Source: Siphonodentalium dalli (lineage: Eukaryota; Mollusca; Scaphopoda; Gadilida; Siphonodentaliidae). From it: a stretch of 64,000 nucleotides of DNA. Both the position numbers and the translations under genes were made by a program. The notes beneath the pieces were generated by a model. The model worked only from the letters and a program-made list of their open reading frames with translations. It did no database searches and was not told the origin of the DNA. Shown here one piece after another: positions 44,372 through 56,414 of this stretch. How positions within the stretch are numbered: position 1 is the stretch's first letter; the number at the start of each line of letters is the position of its first letter. Location: assembly GCA_032622095.1 (NCBI GenBank), contig CP136069.1, positions 71,759,319-71,823,318 on the forward strand. Reading direction: 5' to 3'.

Positions 44372-44413
44372 GGAATCTGATGATATGGGAACCATCGAAT
44401 CGGGTTGTGTACC
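44002..44413. repeat. TTAA element related to family E with a longer GTT microsatellite
   Basis: TTAA at 43998-44001 and 44414-44417. Same layout as 41616-42026, but the GTT tract is longer (about 11 units, 44337-44370). Confidence 0.75.
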
Positions 44414-44417
44414 TTAA

Positions 44418-44896
44418 ACTAACGAAACATGATATTCTTCTCGGAAAAAGAGACAGAAACACCCCAGATGGGTTATGTTCTAATGTGAATTTGAGTTATC
44501 GCTTATATCACCATGGTAATTAATACCATGGGAGTACAGTCTGTTATCCGAAGGTACGCTATTCCGAATGTCCGTATTGACAATTCCGCGATTTTAATTA
44601 GCCTGTGGCCGGTCACACTAAATGCAAGTCCATAGAAATGCAAGAAGTCCCAAGAAATGCAGCAAGTACTTATATAATTGCGGCATGCAAGTCTTACCAT
44701 AATCCACCCTCAATGGACATACCCCTACGTCCCGCCCACCTGTAGGCTGCATGGTTACTGTTACTACGCACCACAAGCCATATCAATTCCGCTATCTCTT
44801 CAGTGCTAAAATAGCTTCCGATGAGAAAGAACTGTGTTGTTAAACGCCATGTAACACGATAATATAGTTCGTTCTTAATATCACGATTTTTAGATA
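44418..44896. other. unassigned; end motifs shared in inverse with 49.8 kb
   Basis: TGCAAGTCTTACCATAATCC-ACCCTCAA (44691-44718) is the complement of 49847-49874 with one mismatch, and ACAGTCTGTTAT / CGAATGTCCGTAT words recur near 49920-49965. The two may be ends of one old element now holding the retrotransposon insertion. Confidence 0.4.
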
Positions 44897-45019
44897 CATT
44901 TATGTGTATATATGCAACATGTAAAAGTGACTGTCGTTTAGATATAAACAAAAATAGAACCAGTTTTTAAACAAAAACAGGTGTGATTGTTAGGCCAACG
45001 GTGTAAATGAAGCCATTAT
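44897..45019 (+). repeat. left copy of a 123-bp direct duplication flanking the retrotransposon
   Basis: From CATTTATGTGTATATATGC to GAAGCCATTAT. It matches 48652-48775 except for a 2-bp indel, a 1-bp indel and one substitution. It appears to be a target-site duplication. Confidence 0.8.
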
Positions 45020-45357
45020 ATATATATCTTTATTTGCTCCATTCACGGAGAGTTATGAATAATATAAATTGACAAAAGGAAATTCAAATAATACAAGAAC
45101 AGTAAACATATATACAGTGGACATAACAACAAAGAATAGTCGCTAGGAGTTCAGCAAGCATACCCACACACGCATACACCATGTATATGTTGATACGAAC
45201 AGACACCCATCGTACATACTCGCACGTCATCATACATGCAAATCCCACTCTAATACATGCATGCACACATACATATCCATACTCACACACAGACAGATAT
45301 TCATACACGCATAAAACATACATGCAATACATATACATGTGCTCATATGCCACGGTG

Positions 45358-45358
<1 letters not shown>

Positions 45359-45444
<86 letters not shown>
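45359..45444. repeat. (TA)43 microsatellite
   Basis: About 86 bp of uninterrupted TA dinucleotides in the retrotransposon's 3' region, with CA/TACA-rich sequence on both sides (45150-45540). The Tyr-Ile repeat frames it creates on both strands are artefacts. Confidence 0.95.
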
Positions 45445-45447
<3 letters not shown>

Positions 45448-45763
45448 AGCGCTCAGACATACATACATACATCGCACAGACGCATGACCCATCGCCAGTG
45501 ATGACACACACCAGCACACACCCTCACACATAGCCGACCGCCCGCAGGCTATAGCGTATAAACACAAGCACATATACACAGCTTAAATACTGGAGTCTGC
45601 TGACACACATATAGGTAGACAGTTATACTAATTGACTGTATGTATACAGATGCATATATGCATATACAATGTATGGTTCATGAACATGAAATAGTATTTA
45701 GACACATGTATTAGATTTTGTACTATGAAATCAAGGTTATGTTGAGTTTCTTAGCTGTTGTTC

Positions 45764-48651
45764 TTATAACTTGACGTCCGCGTTGTCGATTAGACTTGTC
45801 TGAATTGTGTGATAAGTATGCCACAGGCAATATGTGCTACAGACCATGAAGTCTGTGAACATGTCAGCTTCACAAATGATATCGAATAATTCTCTTGGCC
45901 GTGCAATGAGGAAAACATTTAATTGGATATCAGGACTGAGGCTATCCAGTTTTAGAATACATGCATGGAATATCGAATTTATTCATCAGTTCATACCATA
46001 TATAATTGCGGTATTCCGCAATCGCTGGGCAGTTCATAATAACATGTAAGGGGAGATCGTCGTAATCCCCACCACACTTGCTACAAGTTAGTGATACGGA
46101 CCCAGTACAAGCTATGATTCCACCACAGTCAGGTATGCTATTTTGTGTCTTGGGAATTTTCGACAGCAGCGCCACAGGTGAGAGACAGTTAACTTTGGAT
46201 GTATGTTATGAAAGCGATGGAGTGATTTGTCGCTCGCCGCGCTTTCCCATTCGGATTCTGTATAATCGGAAATTGCCTTGCGCACTATACCTTTCCAAAT
46301 CTGCTTTGTTGGGAAATCACTATGAGATACATAATTGGTGAGGTATGGCATCAACTGGTGGCTCTCTATGATATTTACAATGTCGGCAATGAATGAATAC
46401 TTAGAAACACCAGTTATGAAGAAAGAGTGCAGCCTTAGCAAGAATACAGATTTGGCTGCCTTCTCTGTACTGAGAGTACACAAGCTGCTGAAAAATAGGA
46501 GCTTCTTTTTTTCAATAAAACTTTGAGCGTTTCCGATACCCATTAACCCTTCTGCGATGTTGGTACGTGTTTGATAATGAAGACCTTGAATCTTTTTAAG
46601 ACAAAATCGGTGCGTTCTTTCCAGAGACAAAATATCAGAATCAGTCATACCACACAGCAGTTCGCATCCGAAGAGGCCCCTTGGTAAAACGATGGATGTG
46701 TATAATTTCCTACTGCTTGTTGGGGTTATACCACCTGCATACATACCTATGTTCGACAGTGAGAAATAGCTTGATCTGAGTTTTGTTTTTATTACGTCTA
46801 TGGCGTTACCTTTGTGATTGAATTTGTGTATAGGGACGCCTATAAGTGAACCAAACTCTCGACCTCAGAGAGTTGTTTTCCACAAAGAGTCCATGCCCTA
46901 TTACAACTAGCCTTAGTGTGCTCGTTCTTGCTTTCATTGAAGACAATAACTACTGTCTTTTGTTCATTATATTTGAAACAGAGATCAAAGTCATATCATC
47001 GGCTTGTGTCGGGCATGAACAATTTATAGAGAACATATTTAGTCCTGCTCCCGAATTTGCAAGCTCTGTTAAGAGCTGATCAACGAAGATCATGCAGAAC
47101 AAAGGTGAAATTACGCCCCCTTGTTTTGTTCCCTGCTCTATCTGAAATTTTCTGGACTGACAATTCCCATATTTTACATGACAAGAAGTACCTGTAAGCA
47201 TTTGATGAAACAGTAGCCATATTTTCTCATCAAAACCGAGGAGATGAAGTTTATAGAGAAGACCATTTATCCATACGGTATCAAATGCCTTCTGGACATC
47301 AAGGAAACATGTGAACAACTTACTGTCGTTTTCTGATGCAAATTCTTTAGATTCGTAAATAAGAAACGAGTTCATGAGACAGTTGATACCCTTCTGAAAA
47401 CCGTGTTGCAATGCATGTACTTTGATCATACAGGAACACGATACTCTAGTCTTAATAAAAATTATTTTTTCGAGCAATTTGTAAATGGCAGGGAGCAGGG
47501 TTATCGCGCGATAGCTGTCAAATAACTTTCGGGGTTTGTTGCCTCCTTTGTACAGAGGAACGATTATCCCAATCTTAGCCGGTTCTGGTATATGAGAAAA
47601 CATCATGATACCCGTCAATAGTGCAGTTAGGCATTTGATCAATGCTGTACCACCAAGGACCAAGTGTTCATTATAAACATTATCCCACCCGAAGCTTTGT
47701 TCAAGTTGAGTGTTTTGAGCGTGTTCTCGACTTCATCTTCAAGTACAGGTTCAGTGACATATTTAGAGTTACTCCCCGTTTTACAGTATTGGCCATTTGC
47801 GAGGTCTGCGACGGTGTCGTTCACAATTTGAAGGTGGTTCTCGTCAAAGCTATCATGTACCAATGGTTTGTATAGTGACTCAAAGTAGTCGGCCCATCCA
47901 TCTGATATTTCTGAGGAATTTCTTAAAGTTGCCCGTTGTATTCAAAAATCTTGTTTGGTCTATTCTCATAATTTCGCCTGGAATTTATTATTTTAAAGAA
48001 TGACCCTTGATCTACTTCAGCAGCGGTGTCTAGCTCATTGTTACGATCACTCAAATTTTGATTGCAGCATTGCCTAAACTCCCGTCTGAAGGCGCATTTT
48101 CTAGACTTATATTCTACATATAATGCATGATCCACTTCCCGAGGTCTACCAGCAGTGATCCAATTCCGTCTGCTTGTTGTCATGTGAGCGTGCAAGTCCT
48201 TCAAGTGACTGTTCCAAAACGGTTTGAGGTGGCTTTTGAATGTTTTTTCGTGGAATTATTTCACTCGACGCTCGTTGAATTGCTGAAATAATATTATTAT
48301 AAAGAGCGTCTACATCGCCTCTGCTATTTATGTTATAGCTTTGTGGAAGAAACGATGCTAGAGTGTATTTATACTGACTCATTAAGTTTGGTGAGGATCT
48401 AAATTTCTTCCAGTTATACAAAGGGGTCGAGTTAGATCTCCGTTTGGAACTGTCGGCTTGAAAGTCACATCTGAATAAACATACAATTGGTCTATGGTTA
48501 GAAATATCAGTAACGTCATCATCAATAATTTCAGCATGCACGAGAGTCATATAAATGTCTCTCTGTGAATACAACACATAATCAATCGACGTGCCCTCAC
48601 CACCAGTGGCAGGAACAAAAGTTGCTTTTCTGCCAGCGCAAAGGTTACTTT
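45764..48651 (-). pseudogene. non-LTR retrotransposon polyprotein remnant (endonuclease end, reverse transcriptase, CCHC)
   Basis: In order on the minus strand: the endonuclease C-terminal part (GTSIDYVL, then SNHRPIVCLF near 48500-48620); a linker (KPFWNSHLKDLH, GRPREVDHALYVEYKSRKC) ; the pre-RT motif LNLNKASG (about 47700); RT motifs SYRAITLLPAIYKLLEKI, FLDVQKAFDTVWINGLLY (catalytic Asp), GTKQGGVISPLFCMIFVDQL and QADDM (catalytic DD, about 46995); FKYNEQKTVVIVF; a C-terminal domain (RGLFGCELLCG, 46.7 kb); and a zinc knuckle CSKCGGDYDDLPLHVIMNC (about 46050). The end is near VKL-stop at 45764. At least five frame changes are needed (about 48235, 47930, 47690, 46985, 46845, and more near 46150 and 45960), so it is dead. 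The layout fits the CR1/L2/Jockey-like groups; the clade is not resolved. Typical full elements have ~230 residues of endonuclease; only about 50 remain. Confidence 0.88.
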
Positions 48652-48775
48652 CATTTATGTGTATATATATGCAACATGTAAAAGTGACTGTCGTTAGATA
48701 TAAACAAAAATAGAACCAGTTTTAAAACAAAAACAGGTGTGATTGTTAGGCCAACGGTGTAAATGAAGCCATTAT
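48652..48775 (+). repeat. right copy of the 123-bp duplication
   Basis: Matches 44897-45019. It joins the 5'-truncated end of the retrotransposon to single-copy-looking DNA. Confidence 0.8.
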
Positions 48776-49235
48776 GAAACTTCAATATCAAATAGTAAAT
48801 TTAATATCGAAGCTATGCTAATGGTTCACACCTTGATGAAATAAATCAAACGGGGGTGTACATGGGGTAATTAATCTATAATCCCTCTTTTGTCGAAATA
48901 AATATAACGATATCAGTTTACCATACACGAGCGTCCTAAATGAACCCTGGTGACATCAGGCCCGATGCAAAGGATTGTCAAATAATGGCCTTTTTAAATT
49001 CCACTACTTTTTTTTCGGGAATAAAGTACATTAAAGAAAACGCCGACTATCATGGAGTCAGTTACATGTTGCCATGTCGAGGCAACAATGGCACAACGTG
49101 AACTTGTTCGGTGAAGGTTGCGTGTATACACCGCGAAGCACGTGCAATGTGTGAAATTTCGTTGCTATTCTCTTGGAAAACATCTGTTGATTCTCATTTA
49201 CACGTACATTGTCGGAGGAAGCTTTAGATTCTCAA
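48776..49235. other. unassigned, possible promoter/5' UTR of a candidate gene
   Basis: No repeats recognised. It leads into a candidate start exon at 49236. No TATA box could be fixed. Confidence 0.3.
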
Positions 49236-49275
49236 ATGGATTCAGTAAGATCGACGTTCGCACGAGATCCTACAG
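49236..49275 (+). CDS. weak candidate first coding exon
   Basis: An ATG in fair context (CTCAAATGG) opens MDSVRSTFARDPT and runs straight into a good donor (ACAG|GTTAGT) after 40 bp. No downstream exon could be linked to it within the window, and no family is recognised. The call rests only on start context plus donor in a repeat-free stretch, so it may be chance. Confidence 0.2.
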
Positions 49276-50160
49276 GTTAGTGTGAATAGCAGACATTCGA
49301 ACTCAATATTACCACGATGTTATATATAACAGCAACAAATGTAGGCCTATACATTTATAACGAAAAACACTTCACATAAAACACATACTCGCGGCACAAT
49401 TAATATTCATAACGCATCATCGATCGGGACTACTATTTCACGTTTTAGTCTGAAATCTGTTTTATATAAATATTGAAATTTAAATAACACTAGGATCCGA
49501 GTGCATATATGTGGTCGTTGGCATGGTTTAATCCAGCGTAAACAGATGTCATAGTTACTTTTCTATTTAGGAAACCGAACTAAAACATGTATAAATATCG
49601 TTCGTCAACCGGACATGTTCCCCATGAACATATCAACACCATTGTAGCTTTTTAAGACATATTTTGCTCTCGTGTTCGTAAATTCCCTATAGCTTACAAC
49701 TGTTGTTAGGGACCGGCTTGTGATGCGATTCATATCACTAGGCAGGCGTATGTTGCTTCCGGGTTTAAGCTATCGGCTCATTGGCTATAATTGAAATTGG
49801 GGCGGTACCTATGGATAGGTCCATTAGGTGGACTATCTCCCTAATTGAGGGTGGATTATGGTGAGACTTGCATTCTGTCCGTAGTGGAACCACTGTGGCA
49901 GTCATTCCGCGTTATTTTCCCAGAATGTCCGTATAACACACACCGAGTACAGTCCGTTATATTCCGCAGGTCCTATATATAAGGGATGTTTTTAAAATAT
50001 GTGACAAAAGTTGTCTAATTTTATTGGGAAAATATTTGTGGGGGGGGGGAGCTAGGGTAATAAATTTCTATCACTTAAGTATTTCCACATATAGAGAATT
50101 TATATGAGTATAATATATATGTGTCAACCTCTTCTGATGTCGGGCCAAGACAAAAGTTAA
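49276..50160. other. unassigned
   Basis: Apart from the words shared in inverse with 44.5-44.7 kb (49847-49965), nothing is recognised. A run of 10 G lies at about 50040. Confidence 0.4.
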
Positions 50161-50310
50161 CCCTTTCTTGACTGTAGCTGCGCTGGTGCAGCATTAAATA
50201 CCATATACCAGTGCATTCTCTTGTATATGCGACTCTCCCATAGCGAGCCTCGCATATGTACTAGAATGCACTGGCTTACAAGAACAAGGTAAATATTGTT
50301 AGGTCAATGC
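50161..50310. repeat. truncated family B MITE
   Basis: TTAA at 50157-50160, then CCCTTTCTTGACTGTAGC and one hairpin (50211-50276). It stops after TATTGTTAGGTCAATGCG. It is the only family B copy found right of 34 kb. Confidence 0.75.
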
Positions 50311-51282
50311 GTATTGGCATATTGGTTTCATGAATGCACCAGTCTCAGAATTCCGTTAAAACAACTAATCCTTCAAAGTATTACAACAACTACGGCTTAT
50401 CAGTGCAAGTTTCTCATTCACCACACCAGAAAGCGGACCAAAAATCTACTAATCGGATTAAATACACCCCCGATACTTCGCAATACGACATTTAGTCTAC
50501 ATTCCAACTGAGACATACTTCATCAGCAATGTTGGCTGTTATATTATGAATTGTGTTCTCCCAGTAAAATCTTCCAGAGTGGCCCACCTACATATCGAAA
50601 GCAATTAACGCGGTCATAAAAGTTACATATATACTGCAACAATGAGACATCCTTCCAAAAAAGTCTAACCGGCACGCAATATACGTTATTAATCAATTCA
50701 TCAAAGTTACCCCATAGCTCCTATTTTTTGTGGTTATAAATTGTATTCGTCAATAACACAAGTAACGAATATATCAACAGAAAACAGTTCATAAAAATAC
50801 AGAGCAAATACAATACATTTATTTTATATGTTATTCTTTGACTAATTATATTATTACACGGTATATAGTATATATATGCAACGTCAGACATTGTTGATTA
50901 ATCCTAATTCCGTTACCTGTTACCGTCGTTCCGCTTTTTTTATTTGCCGTAATATTTGGCGTAGGACAGGATAGGATAGGATAAATTTTATTTAAAAGTC
51001 GGAGGTATTTAAACATATATTACAAACACAAGCTCTGAGGAGCTTTTGACCGACTGTATATGCATATGCGTATGCGGATAAACAGTTTGTTGTATATTTA
51101 CCGAAATAACTCGCATCGCGTGAAACCCGAAATGTGTTGTTCTGCCATTATCCCCATAGCTCCACTGACACGGCCAGATCAGCCTGGCAATATACACCCA
51201 TAGGGCATTTCATGACCCTTTGTTGGCTGGAACCCATCGGCTACCACCAACTTGATGGGAAAGAATTAAAAGCGGAAGAAAA
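50311..51282. other. no gene recognised
   Basis: AT-rich with a short GGATAGGATAGGATA run near 50970. No supported feature. Confidence 0.4.
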
Positions 51283-51433
51283 ACACCCCATCAAGACGCC
51301 GCAGAGACGCCGACAGGAGAGCCAAATGGAAACAGAAGAGGGCTGAGCGACGCCCAGTTCCCCACCACTTGACTCCAGAGCAAAAACAACAGCTTACTGT
51401 CTCTGCGCCAACCACAACTATCACCATGCAGTA
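51283..51433 (+). pseudogene. possible retroelement gag/ORF1-like fragment
   Basis: In one + frame the sequence reads NTPSRRRRDADRRAKWKQKR followed by AERRPVPHHLTPEQKQQL and a stop at about 51433. The K-x-PS-R-R-x-RD-x-x-R pattern resembles short basic segments of retroelement ORF1/gag-like proteins seen in many animal genomes (from memory). Upstream the frame is broken. It is a weak call without a partner RT nearby. Confidence 0.25.
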
Positions 51434-52494
51434 GTCTGGTCGTTGAAACTCGAATTTGAGGTGTCATTCTGTCGGGCAGAATCTGGGAAACAATATATCC
51501 AAAATCCGCTGAAATCCGCTTTGGGAAAAAAAATTCTACTACTAAATTTTGCTGTTTCTTATTAGTCCAGTAAATCTGATGGAAAGAAACACCCAAACGT
51601 GAACAAATTGCTATGCAATGTCTTTGGTGTGTTTGAATGTGACTACCCATATAATAACATAACCAAAATCCACATGAATCCCAGGGTGGGAAAGTCGTCA
51701 TTTTTGGGTAAAAAATCAGGAATATGTAAAAAAAAATGGTGAAAATTGTAATTTTCTGGTTGAGACTCTGATTTTAAGGTGATATTAAATTGATAACAAG
51801 CTGGTGTTAATTTCAGAATGGGAAAGTCGTAATTTTTGGGTCAAAAGACTGGAATATGTAAAAAAAAAATGGTGAAAATTGGAATTTTGTTAATAAACAC
51901 ATCTGCCACAAATAAACGCTCAGTCGAGTTCCCTGACTGCCAAATGTGACCGAATAATAACACATCCAAATTTTCCATGCGTTTCATGAATTTGATAAAA
52001 ATTAAGAAAATATGTAATTTTTGTCCGGAACCAGGTCGGCCAACGTGTACCCAACTGGCTGGGCCCCAGTATTAAACCTGACCCATTTTTTCTTCATAAG
52101 GATGTCTGCTCAAACTATTTTGACTCTAATATGTGACCGTTATGTACCAGGCAATATGGCGGCCATTTCATGTACTACCAATCACTTCAATGTCCTCTAA
52201 ATTTATTGTTACAGAAACCTGCAACAACAACGCATTATTCTTGTTGCCATAGCATATGCCTGCCATTTCGTGCATTTAACTTGACTCTAAAACTATAAAA
52301 TGGCGAATCCTAATCCGTTATAATAAGTCATATCCCGAGGATTTGACAATTCGGTGTCTAAAAAGTTTTCAAAATGACAGCGAAAATGGCAGTCGGAAGT
52401 GAACATTTGAAGTGCTTATTTTTGTTGTTGATTTTTTTTACTAAATCTTACGATATCGAATAAATGTATGGCCAATATGTAGTCATATATGCCG
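51434..52494. other. degenerate duplication, otherwise unassigned
   Basis: 51690-51770 and 51815-51890 share GGGAAAGTCGT(C/A)(A)TTTTTGGGT...AATATGTAAAAAAAAATGGTG, giving two ~125-bp units. No gene is supported. Confidence 0.45.
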
Positions 52495-53050
52495 CCATAC
52501 GAGTTTCCAAAACCACCAACTAGTTTCATAATACATCAAACGAGTACCCCAAACCACCTAATGAGTGCGCCAAACCATACACAGAGTTATAAAACCCATC
52601 TAATATCCAAAAACATGTGAGTATCCCAATCCATACAATGGGATGAGCGCCCAAAATCCAAATATTGTAGACTCAACTGGTGTCATAACCCACACACATA
52701 GTCCCCCAAACCATGCATCTGGTATTCCAACCCATTCAAATAAGTGTCCGCAACCAATCAAATGAGTGTCTCAATCGACCTGATTAGGCAACCCATTCAA
52801 CGAATGTTTCCAAACCACACCCACCGGTAGTGCTCCAGACTTAGCTACCGATGTTCGAAACCACCCAACAGGTGTCAAAAAACCATCAAATGAGTGTCCA
52901 TAACCATCACATGAGTAAAACAAACCATACAATGAGCACCAATCGAGTGTGTTAAAACATCACTCAATCAGTGCCCCAAACCACACAAAGGGTGTACCAA
53001 GGTAACCAGACCATCCACCGGGTGTCCGAAAACACACGACTGGCAGGCAT
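52495..53050. repeat. degenerate minisatellite of about 22-28-bp units
   Basis: Repeated CAAACCAxxCAA(T/C)GAGTGTCC-like words, about 20 units, highly diverged. Its composition (CCA- and AACC-rich) differs from its surroundings. Confidence 0.65.
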
Positions 53051-53304
53051 CCAATATGTATGCCATTGCTTCTGAGCCGGATCAATCCAAAAAATTACGC
53101 TCTCCGGAGACAATATTCGGTGGTTAAAATTTTATCAAATGCAACGTGTATGAATGTTTCTGATGGGAGTTTGTGGTGTTTATTGAAAGATGAATTCTTT
53201 GCCGATCCATCCGTGTATATATCGTTATCATTACTGGGGTGAATGGCCTAAATTTGTGCGACTCCCGAGCGATGGTGAAACGTTGAATTTCTACAGCGCC
53301 CCTT

Positions 53305-53409
53305 GTCTATATAACGTTCCATTAACGCGAAGAAGGCGCGTATATAGAGGCGGCGTATATGGGCAGTGCAAAAGGGGGGTGGACAGCGGAGCGAGTTACA
53401 GGCCCCTGT
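53305..53409. repeat. right half of the GC-rich foldback
   Basis: Matches the apex and right arm of 43087-43258 (CTATATAACGTTCCATTAAC, GGCGTATATGGGCAGTGC, GGCCCCTGTG). The left arm is missing. Confidence 0.8.
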
Positions 53410-53899
53410 GATAGCAATTGTCCTTTATTGACGTTTGAAAACTTTGAATGGGTATTTTGGGTATAATCATGGTGTAACGAACTCTTCATTAAGTTTCTAA
53501 TGTAGAAAATTGAAACTTCAGAGCATGGTTGCGCTTTTATTGAAGATTTGCACGATTCATACATTAGACAAGAACATGAAGTACTGTCAGATTTATTGCC
53601 AATTATGCAGAATTATGGACTTCAAAAGACCTTGTCCACAATTGTGCTACTTTTGCTAACTTTAAAAAATGGCATATATATATTCAAGGACGTATTGACG
53701 GGTTTTCACTCATCCCCCCACATGGCGGTGACACAAAGATTTGCTACTTGAGGGTCTAAACCACAAGTATGACCATACGATAACTGTATTGTGATAATCA
53801 TCTTTCTTAATTAATTGAAACTTAAATGAAAAATTTAGTCAAAAATATTAATTTTCAATATAATTTCCATTTTTTTAATTTGAATCCCTGACTTGGGAG

Positions 53900-54440
53900 A
53901 TCAAAAGTTGAATAGTAATTATGTGTGGAGTTCTCGTGACAATAACGCTCACTAATGTTAAATAAACGATTTTAAAATTTCTAGTGGCCATTTTGACCGC
54001 CATATTGGATATGGGTGAATATTCCTCGACTTATGTATAAGAAGAATCCTAGACCAGGTATCTCCTACACATATATATGTATGTGTGGAGTTATGATGAC
54101 AATAACACTCATTGATTCGAAACAGACATTGCGCTACTATTAGAGTCGATTCGGCTTTGATCGGATTATACCTACATTTGGAAAAAACGTGATATCGGAC
54201 ACATGTATATATCCAGCAAGTAATGTATATTATGGTCCCATTGTGTGCATAAATGACTCCTCTATATGATAAACGTATAAAATCGTGCCAAGATGTCCAT
54301 GTATTAACACAGAGACAAACGATAGGCGGTGAAATGTCAACAATATTGCAAATTGTCACATTTCGGCGTCCATCTTGGCCGCCATATTGGATTTTGGTGT
54401 CGGATTTTTGCCTAATATGTAAGGGATATACATTAGTATA
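53900..54440. repeat. degenerate tandem repeat with GCCATATTGGAT units
   Basis: GGCC.TTTTGACCGCCATATTGGAT (about 53985) and CATCTTGGCCGCCATATTGGAT (about 54370) are parallel. ATGTGTGGAGTT(C/A)T..TGACAATAACxCTCA occurs at 53920 and 54080. The 248-codon minus-strand frame across this region has no protein-like features. Confidence 0.45.
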
Positions 54441-54634
54441 ACGAATCGATAGGAAAACAACAACGCATATACTATCTTTACTATAACGGCGATCAAGCGA
54501 CCTGCTGTATATCAAACAAAATGGACGCCATGATGAACGCAATCTCTGAAAATTAGTGCGGTGAAGTTGAGTCCTGGGAGTGCAGAGGTCGACCAATATC
54601 TCCTGGACTAGTGGGTTCGTAATGGTACATCTGG

Positions 54635-56414
54635 GGCCTATACTATAGAATACAATTTTTGTAATATCAGCGTTAATTTGTGATTTACTAATTTTGTAAT
54701 ACATATTTTGTGTTATATAGTATTCGACTGTATTTCTATCAGTGTATTTCTTTCATTGTATATTGAAACTCAACATATGCCCAAAACTCTTTATATGTAA
54801 AATACATTGACATGTAATGACTTATATGATCTTTTTGGCGAACCATCTATATACCGGGATTCACTTGACCAGAAAATCTTTGCATTTGGTGGAGAAAAGG
54901 GGGGCCTGGAAGTTTCATCTGTTCACGTTTTCATAGTACTCGCACGCTACAGCTTTGTAATATGTAAAAATTCGCAATACGGATTGATAAAGTACTGGCT
55001 AAGCGGGTTCTATAGTACAGCAATAATACCATTTTTGTGAAAATTCATTATTAGATTACAAATGCACAGGCTACATTATTGATTTTTCACGACGATTATC
55101 CATGCGGAAAATGGTGAGTGCGATTAGCTGGGTACATGTTCTTTGTAATGCGGTCACGGAATCTCAATTGTTAACCCATTGAGATGGTTTACGCTCAATG
55201 GATTTGAAAGGAGATAACCATGTCAGCGGCCTGGATTTTAATTATGAATGGAATTAAAGAGTTACAGTTGTCGGGCTTGGGCTCAAAACGTATATATATA
55301 AACGATCTTTGTGCGAAGGTACACGGATACGCGGTGATTCGGGGGTCGTGGCATTTCGTGTTGAAACATTTACTGATTATTTCAGGCTAAGTTGCGTTAA
55401 GAATTAGTGGACCCCAAATATTTACCATGACATTATGTAACATATTTGAACCGCATGGCATCTGTGTGCTCAAGAAGTTTGCGTTCACCTTGTGGTCTAA
55501 ACAATTTAATTTGGCCAATAGTATCGCACAGAATGTTCCATCCTTAACTTACCAATGTAGTAGTGCGTGTTGGTTATAACCACATGTTTACCTAAATTCA
55601 GCCGCTTAGTTGAGTATAAATGGAAGGTACTGAGAATTAGGTATAGTTTAAGTAGAAGGTGCTATATATATATGTTTTAAAATCGAGGTTAAGGTGTCCC
55701 GGAGACCCTGGACGAGGGAGTGTTGGTCCACATTGGAATTTCCAAATGAACACCCATCCTTTACACATATCGAAAATACCAAGTCCGAGAACAGCCATCG
55801 CACCCCATCATGGGTTGAATTTTTCCGGCTGCATGTTACCTCAAACTTTTCAACTATTAAGGTCTAGATGTTCCCACTAATATTTCAGCCAGACAAAGCT
55901 AGCTAGACAAATTAGGTTCCATCCTTGGTAATATTGCTATATAAAGTTGATGTGGCCATTTGAACGGCAACCGATGTGTGTGTTTGCCGACCTTTTTCGA
56001 CAAACCGTTAATAAACATGTAACATAAAACATCTGAAAATGGTAAGTATTCCACACGATACTGAAATAATTACTTTTCATCGTGCGCAATTGTGGTCAAA
56101 ATAACCCAAGTATCGGAAACTAGTCACACATAATGTACCTTTATTCATCAACTAAATCACTCACCAACTGACACAAATAGGCATTACCATATCATTCGCA
56201 TATATCATTAGAGTAATTTCCCTTGACAAAATCACAAATGTTTAGATGTGCGTTCAACGAATGGTGGTCGATAGTACTCGATTTGCCGTCTTTTTGTGAT
56301 TTACAAGAAATCGCGTTCGCTGTTAGATTACAGTGGTCCATAGTACTCGACACCTTCTGTACGGCTCAAATAAGCATGATATTACAAAAATTGTATTCTA
56401 TAGTATAGGCCCCT
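54635..56414. repeat. 1.78-kb element with ~36-bp perfect terminal inverted repeats
   Basis: Left end GGGGCCTATACTATAGAATA continuing to TTTTTGTAATATCA. The right end is the exact complement, finishing TATAGTATAGGCCCC. No clear target duplication and no transposase frame inside. The interior is single-copy-looking. Confidence 0.65.

Larger units (their letters stand above)
45020..48651 (-). mobile_element. 5'-truncated non-LTR retrotransposon (LINE), minus strand
   Basis: The 3' end is on the left. Reading the minus strand, the end is AGCAAATAAAGATATATATA, i.e. a polyadenylation-like AAATAAAG and a TA-rich tail instead of poly(A). The 5' end stops inside the endonuclease domain at 48651. The 3' UTR contains a long (TA)n. 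It is flanked by 123-bp direct repeats. The interior codes for an endonuclease remnant, a reverse transcriptase and a C-terminal zinc-knuckle region (see the pseudogene). Confidence 0.85.

Noticed and set aside
45181-45579. Several frames with long Tyr-Ile runs
   Set aside because: They are the (TA)43 microsatellite read on either strand.
53958-54704. 248-codon open frame on the minus strand
   Set aside because: No recognisable domain. It overlaps a degenerate tandem repeat with GCCATATTGGAT units and has an erratic residue mix rich in Cys, His, Tyr and Ile.
56020-56050. ATG followed directly by GTAAGT, with a pyrimidine-rich motif upstream, as a ribosomal-protein-style first exon
   Set aside because: It lies inside the 1.78-kb inverted-repeat element and no second exon is visible. 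A similar ATGGTGAGT near 55113 shows how easily this arises by chance.
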